Shown here: positions 34,014-45,887 of the stretch, in pieces
Layout: each line of letters begins with the position of its first letter
How positions within the stretch are numbered: the stretch's first letter is position 1
NCBI RefSeq assembly: GCF_014206975.1
Contig: NZ_JACHOU010000027.1
Coordinates: 1-54,920 of the forward strand
Direction: 5' to 3'
DNA length: 54,920 nt
DNA from: Aminobacter aganoensis
GTDB taxonomy: Bacteria > Pseudomonadota > Alphaproteobacteria > Rhizobiales > Rhizobiaceae
Position numbers and translations under genes: made by a program
The notes under the pieces: generated by a model
Database searches by the model: none
Seen by the model: only the letters and a program-made list of their open reading frames with translations
Told to the model about the DNA's origin: nothing

Positions 34014-35267
34014 ATGGCGCGCATCGTGATGAAATTCGGCGGTACGTCCGTCGCCGACATCGCCCGAATCCGCAACGTGGCGCGTCATGTCAAACGCGAG
34101 GTCGACGCGGGCCACGAGGTTGCGGTGGTGGTTTCGGCGATGGCCGGCAAGACCAACGAACTGGTTGCCTGGACCCGCGACGCCTCGCCGATGCATGACG
34201 CCCGCGAATATGACGCGGTGGTCGCCTCTGGCGAACAGGTGACGGCCGGCCTTTTGGCGCTGGCGCTGCAGAACGTCGGCGTCAACGCCCGCTCCTGGCA
34301 GGGCTGGCAGATCCCGATCAAGACCGACAACGCCCATGGCGCTGCACGCATCCTCGACATCGACGGCTCGTTCCTGGTCAAGCGCTTCCAGGAAGGCCAG
34401 GTCGCGGTCGTCGCCGGCTTCCAGGGCATCGGCCCGGACAATCGCATCGCGACCCTCGGCCGCGGCGGTTCCGACACCTCGGCCGTCGCAATCGCGGCAG
34501 CGGTGAAGGCCGATCGCTGCGATATCTACACCGATGTCGACGGGGTCTATACTACCGATCCGCGCATCGAGCCCAAGGCGCGGCGCCTGTCGCGCATCTC
34601 GTTCGAGGAAATGCTCGAGATGGCCTCGCTCGGCGCCAAGGTGCTGCAGGTCCGCTCGGTCGAACTCGCCATGGTGCACAAGGTCCGCACCTTCGTGCGT
34701 TCTTCCTTCGAGGATCCCGATGCGCCCGGCATGGGCGATTTCCTCAACCCGCCTGGTACTCTCATTTGTGACGAGGATGAAATCGTGGAACAGCAGGTCG
34801 TCACCGGAATTGCCTACGCCAAGGACGAAGCCCAGGTCTCGCTGCGCCGTGTCGCCGATCGGCCGGGCGTGGCCGGAGGCATCTTCGGGCCGCTGGCCGA
34901 GGCCAACATCAATGTCGACATGATCGTCCAGAACATTTCCGAGGACGGCAAGTTCACCGACATGACCTTCACCGTGCCGTCGGGCGACGTCAACAAGGCG
35001 CTGGCGGTGCTCGAGAAGATCCGCCCCGACATCGGCTACGACGCGGTCCAGCACGACGAGGGCATGTCCAAGGTGTCGGTCATCGGCATCGGCATGCGCA
35101 GCCACGCCGGCGTGGCCGCCACGGCCTTCCAGGCGCTGGCTGCCAAGGGCATCAACATCCGCGCCATCACCACGTCGGAGATCAAGATCTCGATCCTTAT
35201 CGACGGCCCGTACACCGAACTTGCGGTTCGCACTTTGCATTCCGTCTACGGTCTCGATAAGCAGTAG
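34014..35267 (+). CDS. lysC: Aspartate kinase
   Basis: LysC phosphorylates aspartate, the first step to lysine, threonine, methionine and diaminopimelate. The 417-residue monofunctional enzyme has the kinase motif MKFGGTSVAD at 6-15, LGRGGSDTSAVAIAAAV, and two C-terminal ACT domains (about 270-417) for feedback inhibition, with ITTSEIKISILID near the end. ATG 34014 lies in the expected place for the family; a ribosome site is weak (AAGGGC upstream). It diverges from ubiG across a long leader. ptsP follows 80 bases downstream. Confidence 0.96.
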   Translation: MARIVMKFGGTSVADIARIRNVARHVKREVDAGHEVAVVVSAMAGKTNELVAWTRDASPMHDAREYDAVVASGEQVTAGLLALALQNVGVNARSWQGWQIPIKTDNAHGAARILDIDGSFLVKRFQEGQVAVVAGFQGIGPDNRIATLGRGGSDTSAVAIAAAVKADRCDIYTDVDGVYTTDPRIEPKARRLSRISFEEMLEMASLGAKVLQVRSVELAMVHKVRTFVRSSFEDPDAPGMGDFLNPPGTLICDEDEIVEQQVVTGIAYAKDEAQVSLRRVADRPGVAGGIFGPLAEANINVDMIVQNISEDGKFTDMTFTVPSGDVNKALAVLEKIRPDIGYDAVQHDEGMSKVSVIGIGMRSHAGVAATAFQALAAKGINIRAITTSEIKISILIDGPYTELAVRTLHSVYGLDKQ

Positions 35268-35347
35268 TATCAAGGAGTCGAGCGTCACCGCATTTGCCGG
35301 CGTGGCAAGCATGTGCCGCGCCGGGTCCAAACCATTGGAGACGGTGA

Positions 35348-37624
35348 ATGATACGTGACATGGCCGCTGGGCCACGCGTACTTCTGAAACGGCTCCGCGA
35401 ATTGATGGCGGAGCCCCTCGAGCCACAGGAACGGCTCGACAGGATCGTGCGCGATATCGCCGCCAACATGGTGGCCGAGGTCTGCTCGCTCTACGTGCTG
35501 CGCGCCGACTCGGTGCTCGAACTCTACGCCACCGTCGGCCTCAACCCCAATGCGGTCCACCTCGCCCAGCTGCGTCTCGGCCAGGGCCTCGTCGGCACGA
35601 TCGCGGCGAGCGCGCGCGCGCTCAACCTGTCCAACGCCCAGGAACATCCCGCCTTCGCCTACCTGCCGGAAACGGGCGAGGAGATCTACCATTCCTTCCT
35701 CGGCGTGCCGGTGCTCAGGGCAGGGCGCACGCTCGGCGTTCTCGTCGTCCAGAACAAGACGATGCGGCATTACCGCGACGACGAGATCGAGGCGCTCGAA
35801 ACCACCGCCATGGTCATCGCCGAGATGATCGCGTCGGGCGACATCGCCCGGCTCAGCCGGCCCGGCCTCGAACTCGACATGTCGCGCCCGGCTAGCTTCA
35901 CCGGCATCGCCTTCAACGAAGGCGTCGGGCTTGGCCATGTCGTGCTGCACGAGCCGCGCATCGTCGTCACCAACCTGTTCAACGAGGACAGCGACGAGGA
36001 GCTGCGCCGGCTCGAGGATGCGCTCGGCTCGCTGCGCCTGTCGATCGACGACATGCTGGAGCGCCGCGACGTCGCCTTCGAGGGCGAGCACCGCGAGGTT
36101 CTCGAAGCCTACCGCATGTTCGCCAACGACCGTGGCTGGGTGCGCCGCCTCGAAGAGGCGATCCGCAACGGCCTGACGGCGGAAGCGGCGGTGGAGAAGG
36201 TGCAGAGCGACATGCGCGCCCGCATGCTGCACATGACCGACCCCTATCTGCGCGAACGGATGAGCGATTTCGACGATCTCGCCAACCGCCTGCTGCGCCA
36301 GCTGATGGGCCGCGGTCCCGAGACGATCGCAGCCTCCTTGCCCAAGGACGCCATCATCGTCGCCCGCTCGATGGGCGCTGCCGAACTGCTCGACTATCCG
36401 CGCGACAGAATGCGCGGCCTGGTGCTGGAGGACGGTGCGCCGACCAGCCACGTCGTCATCGTCGCGCGCGCCATGGGCATTCCCGTCGCCGGCCAGATGA
36501 AGGGCGCCGTTTCCATGTCGGAAAACGGCGATCCGATCATCGTCGATGGCGAAGAGGGCATTATCCATCTCAGGCCGCAGCCCGATCTCGAGGCGGCCTA
36601 TGCCGAAAAGGTGCGTTTCCGCGCCCGCCGGCAGGAGCTCTATCGCGAACTGCGCAAGAAGCCGTCGGAAACCAAGGACGGCGTCAAGGTCGACCTGTTG
36701 ATGAACGCCGGCCTCGCCGTCGACCTGCCGCAGCTCGCCGAGGCGGGCGCTGCCGGCATCGGCCTGTTCCGCACCGAACTGCAGTTCATGGTGGCGTCGA
36801 CCTTCCCGCGCGCCGAAGCGCAGGAGAAGCTCTACCGCGACGTGCTCGACATCGCCCGCGGACGCCCCGTCACCTTCCGCACCATCGACATCGGCGGCGA
36901 CAAGGTGCTGCCCTATTTCAAGGGCTCGGCGCAGGAGGAGGAGAACCCGGCACTCGGCTGGCGCGCCATCCGCCTGACGCTCGACCGCCCCGGCCTGCTG
37001 CGCACTCAGGTCCGCGCGCTGCTCAAGGCTGCCGGCGGGCGCGAGCTCAAGGTCATGCTGCCGATGGTCACCGAGCTGTCGGAAATCGCCCAGGCGCGCG
37101 AGATCATCGACCGCGAGGTGCGCCACCTGTCGCGCTTCGCCCATCACCTGCCGACCAGCCTGAAGCTCGGCGCCATGATCGAGGTGCCGTCGCTGCTGTG
37201 GCAGCTCGACGAGCTGATGCAGTCCGTCGACTTCGTCTCGGTCGGCTCCAACGACCTGTTCCAGTTCGTCATGGCCGCCGACCGCGGCAACACCCAGCTC
37301 GCCGACCGCTTCGACCCGTTGTCGGTGCCGTTCCTCAGGGTGCTCAAGCAGATCGCCGACGCCGGCGCGCGCAACCACACCCCGGTCACGCTGTGCGGCG
37401 AGCTCGCCGGCAAGCCGATCTCGGCGATGGCGCTGCTGGGCGTCGGCTACCGCTCGATCTCCATGTCCCCGGCCTCCATCGGCCCGGTCAAGGCGATGCT
37501 GACGGAACTTCCTCTCGGCGAGCTGAAATCCTTCCTCGACGACAATCTTTCCGGACCTGCCGCCAACCTGCCGATGCGCGCGTTGCTCCAGGCCTTTGCG
37601 GACGACCGTTCCATACCCCTATGA
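35348..37624 (+). CDS. ptsP: PTS-Ntr enzyme I (phosphoenolpyruvate-protein phosphotransferase)
   Basis: The 758-residue protein starts the nitrogen phosphotransferase relay to NPr and EIIA-Ntr, which tunes potassium, nitrogen and carbon responses. A GAF domain (about 25-165) is followed by the enzyme I N-terminal domain, with active His368 in [15 protein letters not shown], and the PEP-binding barrel with Cys683 in [13 protein letters not shown] binding of glutamine is known for rhizobial and enterobacterial homologues. GGAGACGG lies just before the ATG. Its last four bases overlap the prfA start (ATGA). Confidence 0.96.
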   Translation: MIRDMAAGPRVLLKRLRELMAEPLEPQERLDRIVRDIAANMVAEVCSLYVLRADSVLELYATVGLNPNAVHLAQLRLGQGLVGTIAASARALNLSNAQEHPAFAYLPETGEEIYHSFLGVPVLRAGRTLGVLVVQNKTMRHYRDDEIEALETTAMVIAEMIASGDIARLSRPGLELDMSRPASFTGIAFNEGVGLGHVVLHEPRIVVTNLFNEDSDEELRRLEDALGSLRLSIDDMLERRDVAFEGEHREVLEAYRMFANDRGWVRRLEEAIRNGLTAEAAVEKVQSDMRARMLHMTDPYLRERMSDFDDLANRLLRQLMGRGPETIAASLPKDAIIVARSMGAAELLDYPRDRMRGLVLEDGAPTSHVVIVARAMGIPVAGQMKGAVSMSENGDPIIVDGEEGIIHLRPQPDLEAAYAEKVRFRARRQELYRELRKKPSETKDGVKVDLLMNAGLAVDLPQLAEAGAAGIGLFRTELQFMVASTFPRAEAQEKLYRDVLDIARGRPVTFRTIDIGGDKVLPYFKGSAQEEENPALGWRAIRLTLDRPGLLRTQVRALLKAAGGRELKVMLPMVTELSEIAQAREIIDREVRHLSRFAHHLPTSLKLGAMIEVPSLLWQLDELMQSVDFVSVGSNDLFQFVMAADRGNTQLADRFDPLSVPFLRVLKQIADAGARNHTPVTLCGELAGKPISAMALLGVGYRSISMSPASIGPVKAMLTELPLGELKSFLDDNLSGPAANLPMRALLQAFADDRSIPL

Positions 37625-38700
37625 TCAGCCTGCCCCACGACAGAATGGACCAAGTCGTCAAGCGCTTCGACATGCTCGAAGCCCAGATGGCTGCCGGCCC
37701 CGAGCCGGACGCCTATGTGAAGATGGCGTCCGAATATTCCGACATCCAGGACCTCGTCGGCAAGATTCGCGCCCTGCGCGGCGCCGAGCAGGAACTGGCC
37801 GACCTCGACGCCATGCTCGACGACAAGGGCACCGACGCCGAGATGCGGGCGCTTGCCGAGATGGACAAGCCCGAGGTCGAGGAGCGCATCGAGGAGTTGC
37901 AGCGCGACATCCAGATCCTGCTGCTGCCCAAGGACGCCGCCGACGAGAAGAACGCCATCCTCGAAATTCGCGCCGGCACCGGCGGCGACGAGGCTGCGCT
38001 GTTCGCTGGCGACCTGTACCGCATGTACGAGCGCTACGCCACCTCGAAGGGCTGGCGTTTCGAGGTCGTCTCGGCCAGCGACGGCGATGCCGGCGGCTTC
38101 AAGGAAATCATCGCCGGGGTCTCCGGCAAGGGCGTGTTCGCGCATCTCAAGTTCGAGTCGGGCGTGCATCGCGTCCAGCGCGTTCCGGCGACCGAGGGCA
38201 GCGGCCGCATCCATACGTCGGCCGCCACCGTTGCGGTCCTGCCGGAAGCCGAGGAGGTCGACATCGACATCCGCGCCGAGGACATCCGCATCGACACCAT
38301 GCGCGCCTCGGGTTCGGGCGGCCAGCACGTCAACACCACCGACTCGGCGGTGCGCATCACCCACTTGCCGACCGGCATCATGGTGGTCCAGGCAGAAAAG
38401 TCGCAGCACCAGAACCGGGCGCGGGCCATGCAGATCCTGCGCGCCCGCCTCTACGACATGGAGCGCAGCCGCGCCGACGAGGAGCGCTCCTCGTCGCGCA
38501 AGTCGCAGGTCGGCTCCGGCGACCGGTCCGAGCGCATCCGCACCTACAACTTCCCGCAGGGGCGGCTGACCGACCACCGCATCAACCTGACGCTCTACAA
38601 GCTCGACCGGGTGATGATGGGCGAACTCGACGAGGTCGTCGATGCGCTGATCGCCGACCACCAGTCGAAGCTTCTGGCCGACATGGGTTCGGATGGCTGA
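37621..38700 (+). CDS. prfA: Peptide chain release factor 1
   Basis: RF1 ends translation at UAA and UAG. The 359-residue protein contains the codon-recognition tripeptide PAT (189-191, in [14 protein letters not shown]) and the catalytic GGQ at 233-235 ([18 protein letters not shown]). The start ATG overlaps the ptsP stop by four bases, implying coupled translation. The family-typical end [13 protein letters not shown] is present. After it comes a 228-base interval with a palindromic element and then prmC, whose product methylates the GGQ glutamine. Confidence 0.97.
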   Translation: MISLPHDRMDQVVKRFDMLEAQMAAGPEPDAYVKMASEYSDIQDLVGKIRALRGAEQELADLDAMLDDKGTDAEMRALAEMDKPEVEERIEELQRDIQILLLPKDAADEKNAILEIRAGTGGDEAALFAGDLYRMYERYATSKGWRFEVVSASDGDAGGFKEIIAGVSGKGVFAHLKFESGVHRVQRVPATEGSGRIHTSAATVAVLPEAEEVDIDIRAEDIRIDTMRASGSGGQHVNTTDSAVRITHLPTGIMVVQAEKSQHQNRARAMQILRARLYDMERSRADEERSSSRKSQVGSGDRSERIRTYNFPQGRLTDHRINLTLYKLDRVMMGELDEVVDALIADHQSKLLADMGSDG

Positions 38701-38751
38701 GATTGCCGTCCAACCGGCAGCAAAGAACATGCGAGTATGCATGCGGTGGCT

Positions 38752-38894
38752 TACCCCCACCCCTAACCCCTCCCCAGAAGGGGGAGGGGGACTGGTTCGC
38801 CGGCCTTTCTGCCCAAGCCGTCACCGTCAGACCGGACGCCATGGTAGCGTGAGATTCCCCTCCCCCTTGTGGGGAGGGGTTAGGGGTGGGGGTA
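38752..38894. repeat. G-rich palindromic intergenic element with a quadruplex motif
   Basis: A 25-base arm (38752-38776, beginning TACCCCCACCCCTAA) has a perfect inverted copy at 38870-38894. After three mismatched bases the pairing resumes over GGGGGAGGGG/CCCCTCCCCC. About 65 bases lie inside. The right arm holds four G-runs with loops of one, three and one base (38871-38892), a strong G-quadruplex motif on the plus strand; the left arm has it on the minus strand. It lies between prfA and prmC, ending 34 bases before the prmC ATG. Confidence 0.85.
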
Positions 38895-38928
38895 CTTTCA
38901 TCGCCGAGTATGTGGGGCGAGTGGCCGT

Positions 38929-39837
38929 ATGAACCGCTCCGAAACTCTCGCCTCACTTCACCTTTCCGCCCGTCGTCGCCTCGCCGATGCTGGTATTGAG
39001 AGCTCCGCGTTGGACGCCCGGCTGATCGTCGAACACTTCACTGGCACATCGCGCACGGATGCGGTGCTGCGTCCCGATGCGCCGGTGGCCGACACCATCG
39101 CTCGCGAGATCGAGGCCGCCCTTGATCGCCGCATCTCGGGCGAACCTGTCCACCGCATTCTCGGCTATCGCGAGTTTTACGGCATGCGGCTCAGCCTCTC
39201 CACAGAGACGCTGGAGCCGCGCCCGGATACCGAAACGCTCGTCGATGCCGTCTTGCCCTTCGTCCACGAGACGGCGGCGGGCGAGGACATCTGCCGCATC
39301 CTCGACCTCGGCACCGGCACCGGGGCCATCGCGCTTGCGCTCGTCACCCAGGAGCCCCGTGCGGTGGCCGTCGGCGCCGACATCTCCGACGATGCGCTGG
39401 CCACCGCAGCGGCAAATGCCGGGCATCTGGGCGTCTCCGCGCGCTTTTCGGCAAAAAAATCCGATTGGTTTTCACATATTGATGGTCTGCACCATTTAAT
39501 CGTCTCGAATCCTCCCTATATATCCTCATCAGAGATCGAGGATTTGCAGAACGAGGTTCGCAATTTTGATCCGCGCCGCGCGCTCGACGGTGGCCCGGAC
39601 GGTCTTGAGCCATACAGAACCATAGCGTCGGGTGCTGCGCGCCATCTTGAAAAAGATGGCCTTGTCGGACTTGAGATCGGGCACGACCAGCGCCACGACG
39701 TGACGAGCATATTCGAGCGAGCCGGTTACGAATTGCTGTCCCATTACAAGGACTTGGGTGGCAATGACCGGGTGCTGGTGTTCCGGCTCCAAGCACGGCC
39801 AGACGGGTCTAAAAAAACCGCTTGGCAACGAAAGTGA
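38929..39837 (+). CDS. prmC: Release factor glutamine methyltransferase
   Basis: PrmC methylates the glutamine of the GGQ motif in RF1 and RF2, which raises termination efficiency. The 302-residue protein has an N-terminal helical substrate domain, SAM motif DLGTGTG (126-132, followed by AIALAL) and the methyl-acceptor motif NPPY at 194-197 ([12 protein letters not shown]). The downstream linkage to prfA is conserved across bacteria. The start at ATG 38929 has no strong ribosome site, so the palindrome just upstream could influence translation. Confidence 0.95.
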   Translation: MNRSETLASLHLSARRRLADAGIESSALDARLIVEHFTGTSRTDAVLRPDAPVADTIAREIEAALDRRISGEPVHRILGYREFYGMRLSLSTETLEPRPDTETLVDAVLPFVHETAAGEDICRILDLGTGTGAIALALVTQEPRAVAVGADISDDALATAAANAGHLGVSARFSAKKSDWFSHIDGLHHLIVSNPPYISSSEIEDLQNEVRNFDPRRALDGGPDGLEPYRTIASGAARHLEKDGLVGLEIGHDQRHDVTSIFERAGYELLSHYKDLGGNDRVLVFRLQARPDGSKKTAWQRK

Positions 39838-40099
39838 ATGCCGCTAGTTTCCGGCAACCGGATGAGACGAAGCAGGCAGTGCTGTTAAACGATTCGGTTT
39901 CCTTCGAAACTAGCTGCCTTCTTGCGTAGACGACGCTCTAGCTTCGTGCGGGGATCGTCCGGCAAGTGACATGAAACCGAAACAGGATGGCATGTGGCGC
40001 TGACGCAAGGATTTTGCGGGCGATCACGGGCGGAAAGATACGAAACGGCAGGCCGCCTAAGTGCCCCCGTTCGGATGAATTCAACACAAAGAGAATCTG

Positions 40100-40909
40100 A
40101 TGAGGCCACAACAGCAGAACAGGCGCATGCGCGGTCGCAATAACAACAATAATAACAATAACAACAACAATAATAACAACAGCAACCGCAAGGGTCCCAA
40201 CCCGCTTACGCGCAACTACGAGAGCAACGGTCCGGACGTGAAGATCCGTGGCTCCGCGCAGCAGATCGCCGAAAAATACGCCACGCTGGCGCGCGACGCG
40301 CAAAGCTCTGGCGATCGCGTGATGGCCGAAAACTACCTGCAGCACGCAGAGCACTACAACCGCATCATCGCTGCCGCCATGGCGCAGATGCCGATCCAGC
40401 ACCAGCAGCAGAGCCGCGACGAGTTCGACGGCGACATGGATGACGAGCGCGACGAGGAGAACGTTGGCAACAACGTCGCCGAGGCATCGGTCCAGCAACC
40501 GCAGCAGGAGCCTGTCGTCAACGGCACCGGCCCGCAGCCGGAAATCGAAGGCACGCCCGCCGAGGTCGCCCTCAATCCAGAAGCAGCCGGCGAAGGCCAG
40601 CCGCGCGAAGGTCGCCGCGAGCGCCGCCCGCGCCATGAAGGCCGCCGTCCTCGCCAGCCCGACCAGCAGGCCGAGGCCGCTCAGGCCGACGCTCCGCAGG
40701 TCGAAGCTGCTGCCGTCGAGCAGCCGCAGCCGGAAGCCGCGGTCGCCGAGGCGGCGCCCGCCGCTGAAGCCGCCGAAGGCGAGGTCGCCGCAGCACCGCG
40801 TCGTGGCCGTCGGCCGCGCCGTGGCGAGCGCAGCGCCACTGCGCCGGAAGGCGAGGCCGCTGCCGACGCACCGGCGCCCGAAGGCGGACTGGCCGTCGTC
40901 GAGAGCTGA
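40100..40909 (+). CDS. DUF4167 RNA/DNA-associated basic-acidic protein
   Basis: The 269-residue protein opens with QQQNRRMRGR and then 14 asparagines, an SNRKG stretch and the conserved DUF4167 core (about 35-100: LTRNYESNGPDVKIRG, AEKYATLARDAQSSGDRVMA, YLQHAEHYNRIIAAAMAQM). The remainder is a low-complexity Glu/Ala/Pro-rich tail with clusters of arginine. It is probably largely disordered. No function is known, but the gene stands before clpB in many Rhizobiales. AGAATCTG is before the ATG. A strong terminator follows. The Asn codons alternate AAT and AAC, a simple-sequence DNA tract. Confidence 0.92.
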   Translation: MRPQQQNRRMRGRNNNNNNNNNNNNNNSNRKGPNPLTRNYESNGPDVKIRGSAQQIAEKYATLARDAQSSGDRVMAENYLQHAEHYNRIIAAAMAQMPIQHQQQSRDEFDGDMDDERDEENVGNNVAEASVQQPQQEPVVNGTGPQPEIEGTPAEVALNPEAAGEGQPREGRRERRPRHEGRRPRQPDQQAEAAQADAPQVEAAAVEQPQPEAAVAEAAPAAEAAEGEVAAAPRRGRRPRRGERSATAPEGEAAADAPAPEGGLAVVES

Positions 40910-40949
40910 TCGGCACTCCGGCATCGTCGGAGCATCGCGAGAGACACCG

Positions 40950-40984
40950 AGCGGCGGGGGCCAAAATCCCCCGCCGCTTTTTTT
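40950..40984 (+). terminator. Rho-independent terminator after DUF4167
   Basis: AGCGGCGGGGG (40950-40960) and CCCCCGCCGCT (40968-40978) pair around a seven-base loop. Seven T including the stem end follow, then GTTTTTT. It separates the DUF4167 gene from the clpB promoter. Confidence 0.93.
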
Positions 40985-41008
40985 GTTTTTTGACTTCGAT
41001 CAAGACGC

Positions 41009-41037
41009 CTTGAGGGATATCGTCCTACTCACCATAT
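41009..41037 (+). promoter_or_regulatory. RpoH (sigma-32)-type promoter of clpB
   Basis: CTTGAG (41009-41014) and CCATAT (41032-41037) are 17 bases apart, close to the alphaproteobacterial heat-shock consensus (CTTGAA, then CCTATAT). The position, 95 bases before the clpB start and after a terminator, is right for a heat-shock promoter. The -10 hexamer is one base off the consensus. Confidence 0.6.
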
Positions 41038-41131
41038 CACGCTCAGTTGGGTCCGGCCCGTTTGGGCGGATCCGTCACCTTGAGCCAGACCGGTGCCGCC
41101 AAGCGGGCCGGGTACGGAATGGAGACATTGA

Positions 41132-43735
<2,604 letters not shown>

Positions 43736-43762
43736 GGCTCGTCATGGGCGTCGAACTTGGCT

Positions 43763-43855
43763 TCGACCCCCACTCCGTCTCGGCTCGCCTCGACACCTCC
43801 CCCCCCGTCGAACGGGGGAGAGGTGCCTCGCACAGCGAGGCGGAGTGGGGGTCGA
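43763..43855. repeat. Palindromic intergenic element
   Basis: TCGACCCCCACTCCG (43763-43777) has a perfect 15-base inverted copy at 43841-43855. An inner stem pairs CACCTCCCC and CCCCCGT (near 43794-43808) with ACGGGGGAGAGGTG (43812-43825), with mismatches, across a CGA loop. Between lies CCTCGC/GCGAGG. A long RNA hairpin could form. It ends 31 bases before the MmcQ-like gene and resembles intergenic repeats common in Phyllobacteriaceae. Confidence 0.8.
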
Positions 43856-43886
43856 CAGACTTGGTCTCGACACACCGAGGGGGAGC

Positions 43887-44249
43887 ATGACGCTCGACGA
43901 CTACAACAACTTCTGCGCCTCGCTGCCGCACACGACCCATGTCGTGCAGTGGGGCGGGGCGCATGTCTGGAAGGTTGGCGGCAAGGTGTTTGCCATCGGC
44001 GGCTGGAACGATCGGGCGGGGCTTTCCGTCTCGTTCAAGGTCTCGGAAATGGCCTTCGACGTCCTCAAGGAGCAGCCCGGGCTGCGTCCCGCGCCCTATC
44101 TCGCCTCGCGCGGCATGAAATGGATCCAGCGCCAGACGGGCGAGAGCATGGATGACCAGGCACTGCGCGACTACATCGGCGAAAGCCACCGGCTGATCGC
44201 GGTGAAGCTTCCCAAGGCAATCCGCCAGCAGCTCGGACTGCCGGCCTAG
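43887..44249 (+). CDS. MmcQ/YjbR-family protein
   Basis: From ATG 43887, preceded by GGGGGAG, the protein has 120 residues with the family pattern MTLDDYNNFCASLPHTTHVV, KVGGKVFAIGGW, MKWIQRQ and the end ESHRLIAVKLPKAIRQQLG. It is the second family member in the window; the two share the fold but little sequence. The family function is unknown. The frame continues back to 43845 through the palindromic element and that extension is unlikely to be translated. Confidence 0.88.
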   Translation: MTLDDYNNFCASLPHTTHVVQWGGAHVWKVGGKVFAIGGWNDRAGLSVSFKVSEMAFDVLKEQPGLRPAPYLASRGMKWIQRQTGESMDDQALRDYIGESHRLIAVKLPKAIRQQLGLPA

Positions 44250-44425
44250 AACCATGCCCGCCCTTCGCGGCCGCCCAGGATGGCCGCAAATGCCTGCAAA
44301 GCGGCCATTTTCATGCCCTGTTCATGTTGGAAGGGTTAGCAGATCGTTATTGGATGTCGGTGGACAACAGTGATTCCACCGGGACCGCCTTGGCGGCGGT
44401 CGAGATTCGGAGAGATTTGGCGACC

Positions 44426-45805
44426 ATGTTGCGCAAGATCGTTGTGCTTTCTGCCATGGCCACCGGCCTGTCGGCGCTGCAGGCCATAGCCGCGGTGTCG
44501 CCCACGGGCGAGCCCGCGCCGCGTCGCGAGGCCGCCGACGCGCAGGTCATCCGCCTCGCCCAGAGCGAAGACGTCGAGATCTTCTACGACGGCCGCGGCA
44601 ACCGGGTGCTGGTCGATCCCTACACCGGCAAGGTCATCGCCGTGCAGCCGCCGGAGACGCGGCTCAACCGCCAGGCGCTGCGCCGCGAGTTGCGCCGGCA
44701 GGAGCTTCGCCGCGACTACCGCGAGGGCGACGTGCTGATCGGCCCGGCCGACGACGGCTACTATTCCGACGACGCGCCCGCCATTCCGGCCGACCCGAAC
44801 GGCGGCGACGACTATTACGACGACCCCAACGCCTTCCCCGAGGCGCCCGGCGGTTCGCGGGTCGTTGCGCGCGAGCCGTTGCAGAGCCCGGACGACCAGC
44901 CGGCGCTGCCTTCGACGCCGCGCATCACCGAACAACCGCTCGAACCGTCGATTGCGGTCAAGGGCCGCGAGGATGTCGCCGCGCTGCAGATCCTGCTCGA
45001 CCGTGCCGGCGCCTCGCCCGGCGTCATCGACGGGCGCTTCGGCTCGAATGTCGACAAGGCGCTGGCCGCCTACAACGAACTGACCGGCACCAGCCTGAAA
45101 TCGACCGACGCCGAAGGCATCAAGCAGGCCCTGGCCGAGACGGGCGGCGATGCCTTCGGTTCCTACACCATCACGCCCGAAGATGCCGCCGGCCCGTTCG
45201 TCGCCTCGGTTCCGGCCGACTACAGCGAAAAGGCCAAGCTCGAGCGCATGAGCTTCACCTCGGTCACCGAAATGCTGGCCGAGCGTTTCCACATGGACGA
45301 GAATTACCTCAAGGCGATCAACCCGGAGGCTAATTTCAACCGTCCCGGCACCATCGTGAAGGTCGCCAATTTCGGCAAGCTGGTGAACAAGCCGGTCGCG
45401 CGCATCATCGCCGACAAGAGCCTGAAGCAGGTGCGCGCCTACAATGCCGAGGGCCAGCTGGTCGCCGCCTATCCTGCCACCATCGGGTCGAGCGACACGC
45501 CGTCGCCGACCGGCATCCACGCGGTGTCGCGGGTCGCGCTCGATCCCAACTACACCTACAATCCCAAGATCAATTTCAAGCAAGGCGAGAACGACAAGGT
45601 CCTGACCATCCCGCCGGGACCCAACGGCCCGGTCGGCTCGGTCTGGATCGCCCTCGACAAGCCGACCTACGGCATCCATGGCACGCCCGACCCGTCCAAG
45701 ATCGGCAAGACCGAAAGCCATGGCTGCGTGCGCCTGACCAACTGGGACGCGCGCGAGCTCGCCAAGATCGTCAAGTCGGGCGTGCCGGTCGAATTCATGG
45801 AGTGA
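44426..45805 (+). CDS. L,D-transpeptidase with peptidoglycan-binding domain
   Basis: L,D-transpeptidases cross-link peptidoglycan or attach proteins to it, using a cysteine. From ATG 44426 the 459-residue precursor has a signal peptide (VVLSAMATGLSALQAIAAV), a Tyr/Asp- and Pro-rich linker, a peptidoglycan-binding domain (about 180-225, VAALQILLDRAGASPGVIDG), a LysM-like segment (TSVTEMLAERFHMDENYLKA) and a YkuD catalytic domain ending near 459. The active site is His432 and Cys434 in ESHGCVRLTN with IHGTP before it. The long frame to 44324 adds no signal feature. Periplasmic location is predicted. Confidence 0.93.
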   Translation: MLRKIVVLSAMATGLSALQAIAAVSPTGEPAPRREAADAQVIRLAQSEDVEIFYDGRGNRVLVDPYTGKVIAVQPPETRLNRQALRRELRRQELRRDYREGDVLIGPADDGYYSDDAPAIPADPNGGDDYYDDPNAFPEAPGGSRVVAREPLQSPDDQPALPSTPRITEQPLEPSIAVKGREDVAALQILLDRAGASPGVIDGRFGSNVDKALAAYNELTGTSLKSTDAEGIKQALAETGGDAFGSYTITPEDAAGPFVASVPADYSEKAKLERMSFTSVTEMLAERFHMDENYLKAINPEANFNRPGTIVKVANFGKLVNKPVARIIADKSLKQVRAYNAEGQLVAAYPATIGSSDTPSPTGIHAVSRVALDPNYTYNPKINFKQGENDKVLTIPPGPNGPVGSVWIALDKPTYGIHGTPDPSKIGKTESHGCVRLTNWDARELAKIVKSGVPVEFME

Positions 45806-45887
45806 GGCCAGCCACGGCCGAGCTTGGATTCCCCATCGTCAACCTGTAGCCTGAAGGCGCAGGCTGGGTGCAGAGGGAGCCGGGGGC

